64,000 nt of DNA, from NCBI GenBank assembly GCA_039090855.1, contig CM076997.1:169740709-169804708 (forward strand), in the 5' to 3' direction. Positions 9,512 through 19,349 of this stretch are shown here, piece after piece. The DNA comes from Macrothele yani. Taxonomy: Eukaryota > Arthropoda > Arachnida > Araneae > Macrothelidae. The stretch's first letter is position 1. Each line of letters opens with the position of its first letter. A program made the translations under genes and the position numbers. Under the pieces are notes generated by a model. The model did no database searches and was not told where the DNA came from. It saw nothing but the letters and a program-made list of their open reading frames with translations.

Positions 9512-9732
9512 CAATGAGATAAGCAGGATCCATTACATATATCCTGGTTTTTACATATTGGTTAAAGAATTTATTACGCAAACACAAAATATTAATAGCT
9601 ATGAAGTCCGAGACACCGTTATCACATGCCGTACTGTATAGTATCAAGCTGCAAAGAGAGATAATGTGAGAAAGAAAAGGCGGGTGTGTACGCTATACCG
9701 TTGGTATATCCTGTCCACACGGAAAAGATGTA

Positions 9733-10950
9733 CACTGAAGTGCCAGAAAAACTGGTACAGACAAGCTTATGCAAAATACATAGCCACGTCACCTATGCGC
9801 GTACTCGGTTGCGTCCGCCAGTGCGTATATAAAGCGATAGACATCCTTGCCAGCTGTCAGAGCTGTTTTCGGCATGAGAATAACAAGTAATAACGATTTA
9901 AGCGATTTTCAACGCGGTGTCATAGTTGGCCCTCGTGAGATGGGCCATAGTATTTCGGAGGTAGAAACGAAGTTCGGATTTTCACGGACGACCATTGCAA
10001 GGGTGTACCGTGACTACAAGAATTCCGGCAAAACCTTCAACCTACGATACCAGTGTGACCGTAAAAAGACATTGGGTGAACGTGACCATCGTCGGCTGTC
10101 AAGAATCGTTTCACGTGATAGGCGTGCAACACCCTCGCAGGTATCATCGGAATTCAATGCTGGAGCCTCAACAAACTTCAGCTTCAAGACTGTGCAACGT
10201 ACCTTGCACGATATGGGCTTTGGGAGCCGACGCCCAACTAGAGTCTTCTTGATGAGTGCACGACACGGAGCTATACGCCTCGTTTGAGCACAGCAACACC
10301 GCCACTGGACACTTAAGGATTGGAAAGAAGTAGCCTGGTCTGACGAGTCGCGTTTCCAACTGTATCGGGCAGTTGGAAGGATTTGTGTGTGGCGCAAACC
10401 CGATGAAGCCATGGATCCCTCCTGTCAACAGGGAACTGAACCGGCTGGTGGGGGATCCGTAATGGTATGGGGTGTGTTTTTCTGGACTTCACTGGGACCA
10501 CTGGTACGTCTACAAACATCTGTGACCGACCAACGCTATGTGCGCATACTTTCTGACGAGGTACACCCGTTCATATCCTGCATTCATGCTGATGGGTTGG
10601 GCCTGTTCCAACAAGACAATGTACCTCCTCAAAAGTGTCGGAACTCCACATTATGGTTAGAGGAGTATTCATCTAAGTTTGTGGTGTTGCCATTCTCACC
10701 TAAGTCACCAGATCTGAACGTGATAGAACACATTTGGGATGCCATGCAACGCGCTATCGAACACAGGAATCCGGGACCTCGGGATACACCCGAATTGGGG
10801 AACGCTCTGTAGGAAGTGGGATGTGCATTGCCTACAGCGTATTTCCAGAAGATAGTGGAGTCCATGCCTCGTCGTATTTCTGCAGTCCTGCTCTCCTGTG
10901 GGGACCTACCAAATATTAGACTGGTGTACCAATTTTTCTGCACTTCAGTG
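9733..10950 (+). mobile_element. Tc1/mariner transposon, DD36E type, complete ends
   Basis: Terminal inverted repeats of about 28 bp start CACTGAAGTGCCAGAAAAAC on the left and are matched at the right by ...TTTCTGCACTTCAGTG. TA is duplicated at 9731-9732 and 10951-10952. The 1,218-bp length is usual for the superfamily. Confidence 0.95.
9874..10920 (+). pseudogene. Tc1-like transposase, DD36E, two stops
   Basis: One frame covers the whole protein, interrupted only by TGA at 10285-10287 and TAG at 10810-10812. The start ATG at 9874 is chosen because 'DLSDFQRGVIVG' is the usual opening of the DNA-binding domain. The catalytic set is 'VAWSDESRFQL', 'LFQQDNVPP' and 'NVIEHIWD'. Counting codons gives 36 residues between the second Asp and the Glu, against 34 in classical Tc1. 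A DD36E group (named Incomer) has been described in animals, and this copy may belong to it. There is no frameshift over about 1 kb, so decay is young. Confidence 0.88.
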
Positions 10951-10952
10951 TA

Positions 10953-11258
10953 TATCGGAATGACAAAGCGACCCTCGGACACTAGATGTAAAGATCACGC
11001 GCGGAGTGTCAACAAGGACATGCAGAATACATCCCTACCCAAAGAAGTCATGCATTCATCTGCCGCTCCTGTATGGAATAATATCAGTATTGCCCCTTAC
11101 ACGAACTTTAAAGAGATTGCTATCAGAGTAACAGTCGAAATCCTCACTAGCAAAAGACAAGGACATTCTTGGAGGAGAGAGGAAGTTAAGGCCCGGAGAG
11201 CCTTCCTCGTGTGTATGTGCACCGCTGAGACCCGTACCGTAATACAGCGCACCATTCA
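10953..11258. other. No repeat recognised; unassigned open stretch
   Basis: The plus-strand frame stays open from the Tc1 end to about 11319 but resembles nothing I know. Its openness is partly an effect of balanced base composition. Confidence 0.3.
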
Positions 11259-11342
11259 TGTCTCATCCTGGATTCGGGGCGAGACCCTCTCGGACGAAAA
11301 GTCAGAGGCCAACGCTTAGACCACTGCGTCACCTAGGCGGCC
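11259..11342 (-). mobile_element. SINE-B head fragment
   Basis: Only the tRNA-like head remains: CTCATCCTGGATTCGGGG, CTCGGACGAA, GCTTAGACCACTGCGTCACC and GGCGGCC on the plus strand. The body is missing. Confidence 0.75.
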
Positions 11343-12441
11343 TTGACATAAACTACATAACACTCATCTTTCAAGAAATCATGAAACAAATATAAAATGC
11401 AATTTTATGAAATAAAGTGGCATCTCCATATATGAGGACATGCGCTGAGATGTTTCTAGCTGTTCCGGAATAGAACTACATTAAATAAATAGTTTGAGAT
11501 AATGAAATTAAAGCAAAATATTTACCATATTCTCATCCTTGACCGAGTCTAGGCTAATAAGATGAATGCTAACTGTAATTACCGTGGCTTTTCCTAAAAA
11601 CAAAATACAAATATATGTGAGATGTAATATTTCTTACAGAACTTGATTTATTAATTTGTTAACTTAATAAAAAGAAGTCTCATCTATACATAGTATGAAA
11701 TAAAGACCCCGGTAGGCGTCTGTCTGTCTGTTTGTTCGGGCTAATCTCGAGAATCGTTGGACGGATTTTGATGCGGTTTTCACCATTCCATAGAGCATTT
11801 GTCGGGGAAGGTTTAGGTGTATTAAACATTAACTCTATGACAAAAGGGAGCAGAGTAGTAACGATTTTAGTGACAAGTCAAAGGGAAAACCTCCGTTTGC
11901 ATTCTTTCGTGGCTTCCACTGCCTATGAGGATGCAGCAGACACGTGACTTTCTTCATGGCAACGAGCCTTAGTATCGTAACTACGTAAGTGAAGGGTAAC
12001 AAGTCCTCGTTGAAATGATGGTGTCTTGCTTTGAAAGTTTAACTTTCAAGTACAAAATGCGGTATTTGGAAAAAGTTAACGAGATTGAAGGAAAAGATCC
12101 CTATGTGCTGAATGCAAGTATCTTCGAAGGTGACGGAAAAAGTTTTCCAAAAGTGCAAATAATAAATATTTTCTATTACTTCGTCTTCGGTCAAAGCGCC
12201 ATTACCATACAACAGTTAGAATCATATAAAATTCTTTAGAATCATATATAAATGCATTATAATCATATAAAATTATCGAAGCATATAACAATTTATCATC
12301 GGGGATATTCTTTTACATGGTAATTTGGTGAGATCACTAATTAGTGAGCAATTAGTAACTCTTCAATAAAAAAGTGTTTTTTTCTATGCCCTAGGAAGCG
12401 ATTTTTCAAGACTTAGAAAAAATGAGAGAAAAATCTGGTAA
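11343..12441. other. AT-rich region with one dispersed-repeat fragment
   Basis: At 11704-11800 there is a GTCTGTCTGTCTGTTTGTTC stretch followed by 'GGGCTAATCTCGAGAATCG' and 'GGACGGATTTTGATGCGG', a block I associate with dispersed arthropod repeats of unclear class. A short open frame at 12015-12239 has no recognisable domain. The rest is AT-rich. Confidence 0.4.
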
Positions 12442-12512
12442 TCTATATATATATAAAAGTGAAAGTTTGTATATTTGTTTGTTTGTATGTTTGTTTGTTT
12501 GTCCGCTATACA

Positions 12513-13190
12513 AATCTACAGTTTTCAACTTATAACCACCACATTTGGTATACTATCTCATGGTACTCTAACTTAGACCGTAGAAGGGTTTTGAAACAGA
12601 TCGGAGCCCGGAGGGGGGGGTCAAGGGGGCCCCCATACACAATTTTCGTTATTTTAGTTAAAATTTCTACAGTTTTCAATTTAGAACGACCAAATTTGGT
12701 ATACTATATCATGGTACTCTGACTTAGACCATAGACAGTTTTTGGAAGGGGTCGGAGCGGGGTGGGGGTCAAGGGACCTCCCATAAAAAATTTTCGTAAA
12801 AAGTTCAAGGGAGCCCCCATACACAATTTTCGTCATTTTAGTTAAAATTTATACAGTTTTCAATTTAGAACCACCAAATTTGGTATACTATATCATGGTA
12901 TTCTGACTTAGACCGTAAACGGATTTTGGAAGGGGTCAAAGGGCGCCCATACAAAATTTTCGTAAAAAGTTCTACAGTTTTCAATTTACAATCACCAAAT
13001 TTGGTATAGTATCTCATAATACTCTGACTTAGACCGTAGACAATTTTTGGAAGGAGTCGGAACCGGGGGTCAGGGGGCCCCTCATGCAAATTTTTCGAAA
13101 AAAGTTCTACAGTTTTCAATTTAGAACCACCAAATTTGGTATAAAAAAAGTTCTACAGTTTTCAATTTAGAATCACCAAATTTGGTATAA
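12513..13190 (+). repeat. Tandem repeats inside the Helitron
   Basis: Five to six diverged units marked by CTACAGTTTTCAATTTAGAA then 'ACCAAATTTGGTATA', at about 12515, 12668, 12850, 12972, 13107 and 13153. The fuller units also share 'CTCTGACTTAGACCGTAGAC' and a GGGGTC...GGGGCCCCC patch. Confidence 0.85.
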
Positions 13191-13263
13191 ACGGGAAAAT
13201 TTCAGGAATATATTTTTCATTCATAAAATTTCACCCGCTGAACTTGGTGATTCCACGAATATT

Positions 13264-13283
13264 TACCCGGGAAATACCGGGTA
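13264..13283 (+). other. Helitron 3' terminal hairpin
   Basis: Stem TACCCGG/CCGGGTA with a GAAATA loop, seven bases before CTAG at 13290-13293. In Helitrons this hairpin helps define the 3' end. Confidence 0.85.
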
Positions 13284-13293
13284 CCCCTGCTAG

Positions 13294-14627
13294 TAAAATA
13301 TAAAATTAATATTTGACTGATGCACACGTGACTGGCCTGCATTCATTTTTACACGCTGTCATGGGAATATTGTGCTTAAATTCCTGAATTGATCACAGGC
13401 TTTGTGGCATGTATTACCTATTTTAACTTTCTGGATTTGATTCTGTCTCTTATATAAATTTTGTTTATCCTCGTTTATATATTTCGTACTTAACATCATA
13501 TATGAATTCTTGAAAGTCACTAATTATCTGGCATCACTGGAAGCGAGTCGAAGGTAAACACATTAGATAAAAATTTAACAACACTGTGTGAGAAGGGTGA
13601 GACATGACGAGATATTCTTCGAGCTGAACCTCATGTGCTTTTCCATGATACTACGTTTGTGCGTTAGTCGTTACACTACAAGTGGTGTAAGCTTTCAGAG
13701 TGTTCAGAGTTTTGAGCTGTACTAAGAGCAGTGGTGGGCACAAGAGAGGGTGCAAAAACTAGGCCGGGCATAAGAGAGGCTACAAAAACTAGGGCGGGCA
13801 CAAGAGAGGCTTCAAAACCACTGCTTAGAACCTGGATAAAATTGGAACTGAAACTTTTTCATCAGTTTCTGGTACACGTAAAATTCGAATTTCTTCATTT
13901 GAATGTTCAAAAGATGCTAGAAGTTCACATTCAGAAATGAAGGAAGAGTTCAGTAGTCCGTACAACTACAGAAGAACCGCTGCCTTTGTCGACAATAATA
14001 GGGCCAGCGATTTTTATTTAGTTGGATCGATAAAGTTGTTGTTTTTCTTTAGTTGGATGGATAAGATGAGAATATCTTTCACATTGTTGAAGATTCTCTG
14101 GAGGCTATTCGATCATTACAGTGACTGCGAGCAGAAATGCCTAGTTACGCCTCTGGTGCTAAACATCTTGCTTTTGTAAGTGCTAATTATCTGAGAACAA
14201 GTCAAAGCTCATGTGACATTGTACTGTAAAGGATACAAAATGAAAATCTTTATGCATATTACACCACGACAATAAACTGATTTACTAAGCTATAAGCGTT
14301 CCTTGAGTATTCATGATCTGATGTATTTAAAATAACATATTTCGATTATTTTGTTCTGGTGTTAACTCCCCCACCTCAAAAAATGTAATTTCTTTGAAAA
14401 ACCCAAGAGCAGGTCTCATCCTTTTAAACAACTGCAGTAATAATTTGTAATTGTCAGTCTGAAGTTATTCAGGGCATCAGATGTCGAATAAGAAAAGCAC
14501 TACACGAACAGGATCTGTCTTCGTTAATAAACAGTACTTACTGAAAATTTATCGGTTTGGTATATTGTTGTAAAATCATAGGAAGGTATTAGGAGATTCA
14601 AATTCGTGCATAAATAGTCAAAAGTAA
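13294..14627. other. No gene recognised
   Basis: AT-rich sequence apart from the short tandem repeat at 13735-13824. Short open stretches at 13731-13940 and 13937-14179 overlap that repeat or follow it and have no recognisable domain. Confidence 0.45.
13735..13824 (+). repeat. 30-bp tandem repeat, three units
   Basis: Units begin GGGCAYAAGAGAGG and end ACTAGG or a variant. The 30-bp period keeps a reading frame and gives a ten-residue repeat of the form G(T/I)REA(T/S)KTR. The open frame here is probably a by-product of the repeat. Confidence 0.75.
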
Positions 14628-15968
14628 TTGGAACACCGCTACAATGATCCTGCTACATAAGAAAGGTGACATTGAGGATCTCGGAAACTACAGACCTATC
14701 AGCCTCCTATCAGTAGTTTATAAAATCTTCACTAAAGTTCTTTTACACCGCTTGAAGGTAACAATGGACATGGCTCAACCGAGAGAACAAGCTGGATTCA
14801 GGAGTGGCTACAGCACAATAGATCATATCCACGTGCTGAGAGAACTAATTGAAAGAGCGAGGGAATACGAACTTCCATTGTGCATGGCTTTTATCGATTA
14901 TGAAAAAGCCTTTGATTCGGTGAAACCATCAGAAGTTACAATGGCTCTGAAAACCTGCGGTATTGAAGATGCATACATTAATATTATTAATAACATCTAT
15001 GAAAATGCAAGTGCAAAGATTAGGCTGTTTGAAAATACAACACACGTAAAAATTGGAAAGGGAGTGAGACAAGGTGACACCATATCTCCGAAGCTCTTTA
15101 ATGCCACATTGGAGGGTGTTTTTCAGTCGCTGAGCTGGGAAAACAAGGGGATAAAGATTAATGGAGATTATCTAACCCACCTTCGTTTTGCTGATGACGT
15201 AGTCATTTTTGCAACTACCCCATCAGAGCTGCAGAGTATGATCCAGGAACTTGCTGACAAGAGTAAAGAAGTGGGATTAAAAATGAACTTTCAGAAGACA
15301 AAAGTGATGTTCAATGCTTTTACAAGAAATGAAGATTTATCGATTGATGGAGAAAAGCTGGAGATAACAGACACGTACGTTTATCTTGGACAGCAGATAT
15401 CAAGTGAGGGTCACATTGATGAAGAAATTAATCGGCGTACAAAACTTGCCTGGAGAGCTTTTGGAAGAAACAGCATAATTTTCAAGAGCAATATGCCATT
15501 ATGTCTTAAAAAAAAAGTGTTTGATCAATGCATCCTTCCAGTGCTTACGTATGGTGCAGAGACGTGGACCTTAACTAAAAGAGACATACAAAGGCTGCAG
15601 ACAACTCAAAGCAGCATGGAGAGGTGCATGCTTGGTGTAACCAGGAGAGATAAGAAGAGGAACTCGTGGATCCAAAAAATGACAAGAGTGGAAGACATCA
15701 TGATCAGAGTTAAATCCCTGAAATGGCAATGGGCTGGACATACTGCCAGAAGGACAGATCATCGATGGACAGCCGAAATTTTAGATTGGATTCCAAGGGA
15801 CAGGAAAAGACCCAGAAGAAGACCACATGGGAGATGGGTGGATGAAATTCGAAAGTATGCAGGGGTGACATGGAGGAGACTGGCACAAGACAGACCGTTG
15901 TGGAGGAAACTTGGGGAGACCTTCGTCCAGCAGTGGATTGATAATGGTTGACAATGATGATGATGATG
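14628..15968 (+). mobile_element. RTE LINE, 5' truncated
   Basis: Begins at 'ATTGGAACACCGCTACAATG', which matches the middle of the RTE copy near 23862, and runs to the (GAT)n tail at 15956-15968. 5' truncation is the normal outcome of incomplete reverse transcription. A clear target duplication was not found. Confidence 0.92.
14644..15951 (+). pseudogene. RTE reverse transcriptase, truncated but fully open frame
   Basis: The C-terminal 435 residues of the RTE protein in one uninterrupted frame. It has palm motif A 'FIDYEKAFDSV' (near residue 84), motif B 'GVRQGDTISPK' (near 140), motif C 'RFADDVVIFA' (near 181), 'GLKMNFQKTKVMFN', the 'YLGQQI' segment, and the C-terminal 'GHTARRTDHRW' region ending 'QQWIDNG'. 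The catalytic Asp residues are all present. The endonuclease and the start of the RT are missing through truncation, so the copy cannot move by itself. It is the best preserved RTE coding sequence in the window and a good reference for repairing alignments of the others. Confidence 0.9.
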
Positions 15969-15971
15969 AAT

Positions 15972-16890
15972 CGAGTTAGTTGCCTTCTATGCACGATCTT
16001 GATAAGAAGAATCACTCACAATACAAATTCAAATTCATCGGTTGAATTTAAAGATTTTATTGAATATACATGTATAAGAACTTTCAGGTTTCCCTAGAAC
16101 CCATCGTCGGATACATAAACAGAAGAAGTAATACGTTTAAATAGAATGTTACGTGACATGAAATAGACATCAGATATTAATATATGGTACAATGTCACAT
16201 GGTTTAAAATTGTCTAAACACCATGGCAAGTATCATAAAATAAAGAAAATAGAATGTAGGTATACATTGTAAAAATAAAGGATAGTTAGTATGTATCTAA
16301 ATTAATTGCGTTGTTCTCATCTGGAGATTCAACAAGGAACGCTATAGCATTAATCGAGATTTCTGCAACCTTAATTTTGGGTGGTTTTGCAATAATTGTC
16401 ATGTCCTCATATCAGCCTGCCATCCATCCCTTGTAGGAAGCATTTTGAAATTCCATTGTAATGAACAAACAACACAAGTCGTTTCATATTAAATGACTTC
16501 GTCCTCAGTCTGCCTCGTATTCGGACCTGTAAATAGTTTCCAGATTGTCGGTATAGATACTGGATCATTGTCATTACAGCATAAACGTCTCTGAGTAGCA
16601 ATTACAAGGCTCTCGGTGAACAGCAACGAAGAGATAGCACTTGGTGTTACGATAATGGAAGCATCATTCCAAATTGGAAAGTGCAGGCCATCGCTCACGA
16701 GTCGAGACAGTGCAGAATTTTTAAGTCCATTCTTTACAGCGTATTAATGTTCATTTAGTCTTGTTGTTAGTGTACGTTTTGTATGACGTTCGTTTGCCTC
16801 CTTCTGAGTTCATCTCATTGTCCTTTTCATTATTTTGCATAGGAAGGATTGAGGAGATAGACAGAAAAATCAAACACTTGGCAAATTTAC
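15972..16890. other. AT-rich region, no gene seen
   Basis: Short open stretches on the minus strand near 16407-16698 have no recognisable domain. A 40-bp block at 16791-16830 recurs with two substitutions at 17627-17666. Confidence 0.45.
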
Positions 16891-17081
16891 ATTTTTTCGG
16901 TGTTTAACGACAACAATGAGCAACTCAGAGGGCTGTAGGCAGACCTGTTCCAAATTTAGGGCCACTGGTTCCAGGGTGAGAGGGGACCATCCGACAAATG
17001 CACCAACCATGCCTCATCCTGGACCACGTGTGACGAATAGTCGAAGTCCAAGGCCTCAGACTGCTCGACCACCTGTGCAGA
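16891..17081 (-). mobile_element. SINE-B copy, decayed
   Basis: T run at 16891, then 'GAGCAACTCAGAGGGCTG', 'TTTAGGGCCACTGGTTCCAG', and the head near 17040-17081 with 'GGCCTCAGACTGCTCGACC'. Several deletions and an altered B box. Confidence 0.75.
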
Positions 17082-17169
17082 CAAAGTATTTCTAATAGTG
17101 TGTTGATTAAGAATCAGTCACTTAGCAGAAGAACAGAATTACCACGAATTTTTTATTTTCAGTAACATA

Positions 17170-17390
17170 CACACAATGGTCAAAACATTACAGATAACTA
17201 CTTAATACCGTGTTGGTCCTCCTCTAGCGTGAATAACAGCCTGTACACGCAGAGGCATCGACTCCACCAGATGCCGGATATTTCCTGGAAGTAATGCCAG
17301 CCATGCCTGTTGCATAATTGTTCACAACTCTGCCCGAGACGTCGATCATCTACATCCGTGTATCTGATGTTCCATTTCACGGTTTGCTAG
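17170..17390 (-). pseudogene. Tc1-like transposase C-terminal remnant
   Basis: The minus strand reads 'GNIRHLVESMPLRVQAVI' then 'HARGGPTRY' and stops (near 17205). This is the typical C-terminus of Tc1 transposases (VESMPRRV...GGPTRY). TACACACAATGGTC at 17168-17181 probably marks the element's 3' end. The catalytic core is absent. Confidence 0.75.
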
Positions 17391-17531
17391 AGAGATTTCA
17401 CAAGCAATATTCCATCAAAGACGCGCGCGCTCGGCCGCGAAGCGACTTTACTTTTTCCGAGAAGTAAGCATTTTAGATTGAAATTCTCAAATCCCTAATT
17501 AATTATAAGAAATCGAAAATGAATAACCTGC

Positions 17532-17568
<37 letters not shown>

Positions 17569-17931
17569 ATTCTGGCTCTCAAAACTAAAAAAAAAACACT
17601 TTTCTTAAATGCCTTTCGTTTGCCTCCTTCTAAGTTCATCTCATTGCCCTTTTCATTCTCAAAAGCTCCTTGCAAAGTAGCCTCGTGTGAGCAGATAGTG
17701 AAAGTGAGAATGCAGATTAGTGATTTTCCCACGCCAAGGAAGAGGCAGATATTGAGTCAAAATAACACATCAGCGCCAGCCAATCACAGCAAACAGTAAT
17801 CAAGTTATTTCTTGAAAGAACTGTCAGATCAGAACGATTTCACACTTGTTCGGTTTGAACTAATTATTTTGCATTTAGTTGTTATTTTGGTTCTTATTCT
17901 CCTTGGTATTTTGACATGCAAATAAACTGTG
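17391..17931. other. No gene seen; contains (AAT)n
   Basis: GC-rich 'GACGCGCGCGCTCGGCCGCG' near 17420, the AAT microsatellite at 17532-17563, and the second copy of the 40-bp dispersed block at 17627-17666. Confidence 0.5.
17532..17563. repeat. (AAT)n microsatellite
   Basis: About ten AAT units. Confidence 0.95.
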
Positions 17932-17933
17932 TA

Positions 17934-19183
17934 TTAGGTGTGCAACTTAATTCTCGGCCCCTAACCGCAAGCGATCATAGAACGTCGGCAAATCCAAATA
18001 GCTGTGTGCTATAATGGCTGACTGCAGCGCCTTCCAACAGCTGTAGTGAAAAAGGGGACGAAAGTTGATGGTGAAAGCAATGTCATTCGAGAAGCAACAT
18101 TTGAGGCACTGCCTCCTGTTCGTGTTTCACCTGTAAAAAAGTGCCGCGGAAACCCTGCAAATGATCTGTGCTGCTTTGGGTGAAGCTGCTGCGTCCTACA
18201 GTACGTGTAAGAAGTGGTTCCAGCATTTTGAGCAGGGAAATTTCGACCTCCGTGATGCAGAACGTCCGGGACAGCAACAGAAAGTTGACGATGAGGAACT
18301 GGAACAACTGTTGGATGCGGATTCCTGTCGCACACAGTCAAAGCTCACCCAGGAACTCGAAGTAACACGTCAAGCCATTCCAAAGTGCCTGCATAAGCTG
18401 GAACGGATTCACAAGGAGGGCCGTTGGGTGCTTTACCAAGACACAACTGCGAACAGGTCTAGGCGCTACGATGTTGCTGTGTCCTTGCTCTCCAGATTCA
18501 AGAAGAAGGATTTCCTCCATAAGATTTTGACCTGTCATAAGAAGTGGATCCTCTACGATAATCCTAAGCGGCGAAAATCATGTGTTTATCCAGGTCAGCC
18601 TACCACCAGTACCACCCAACCGAATATTCATGCCAAAAAGTTGTTGCTGTGCATATGGCGGTATCAGCGCGGTGTCTTGCACTATGAGTTGCTCAAACCT
18701 GGTGATCCGGTCAATGCTGAGCGTTATTGTCAGCAACTCATTCGTGTGAGTGACTCACTGGAGGCGAAAAGGCCATACACCGGCAAGGGCACAAGGTCGG
18801 TCATGTTCTTCAGGATAACGCGCTTCCTCAAACCGAAAAAACGACTTTAAACACGATCACCTAACTGGGATGGGAGATTTTGTCCCAGCCGGCGTATTCT
18901 CCAGATTTCGCCCCGTCGGATTATCATCTCTTTCGCTCCCTGCAACATCACCTGAGCTATACGCACGTCACTTCTGTCGAGGAGGTCCACGCAGGTATTG
19001 ATGACTTTATCAACTCGAAACACCCCTCTTTTTTCCGCAGTGGTATTCGGCAGATCCCTGACCAATGGCTCAAATGTATTCAACACGACGAGGATTATTT
19101 CCCTGATTAGTTACGTATTCTATTTACTATAATTTGCTGTCAACGTGTCGTGCCTGTGGCCGAGAAATAAATTACACACCTAA
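17934..19183 (+). mobile_element. mariner transposon, complete ends
   Basis: Inverted ends TTAGGTGTGCAACTTAATTC at the left and ...AAATTACACACCTAA at the right, with TA duplicated at 17932-17933 and 19184-19185. At 1,250 bp it has the normal size for mariner. Confidence 0.95.
18068..19107 (+). pseudogene. mariner transposase (DD34D), inactivated
   Basis: The start ATG at 18068 is followed by 'MSFEKQHLRHCLLF', the usual mariner opening. A TAA interrupts at 18140-18142 and a frameshift follows near 18790-18880. The helix-turn-helix region has 'CKKWFQHFEQGNFDL'. The first catalytic Asp (TGDEKW in the family) reads 'TCHKKW', so it is lost. The second survives in another frame as 'VLQDNALPQ'. The third is in 'YSPDFAPSDYHLF', 34 residues later. 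'HAKKLLLCIWRYQRGVLHYE' is the conserved mariner core. The protein cannot be active. Confidence 0.9.
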
Positions 19184-19349
19184 TATTATGCGTAAACATT
19201 AGGGTGGTCCTTATTTTCAAAAATTATAAATCTTTTGCTCGTACCCATTAAACATATTTGTTTGTAAGATAATAGATTTATGTTAAAATTTCATGAAGAT
19301 TAAATGATATTTAGGAGTCGCCCAAGCATTTTTATAGAGCTAGCATAAA

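Larger units (their letters stand above)
12442..13293 (+). mobile_element. Non-autonomous Helitron
   Basis: Starts TCTATATATATATAAAAG after an A and ends CTAG before a T, so it sits between A and T as Helitrons do, with no target duplication. A 7-bp hairpin (TACCCGG/CCGGGTA, 13264-13283) lies seven bases before the terminal CTAG. No Rep/helicase coding is present. The interior consists of diverged tandem repeats. Confidence 0.85.

Noticed and set aside
10816..11319. A 167-codon gene starting inside the Tc1-like element
   Set aside because: Its first part is the C-terminal frame of the transposase and it then reads through the terminal repeat into non-coding DNA and a SINE head.
12865..13119. 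Coding gene within the Helitron
   Set aside because: The open frames follow the tandem repeat period and encode no Rep or helicase motif.
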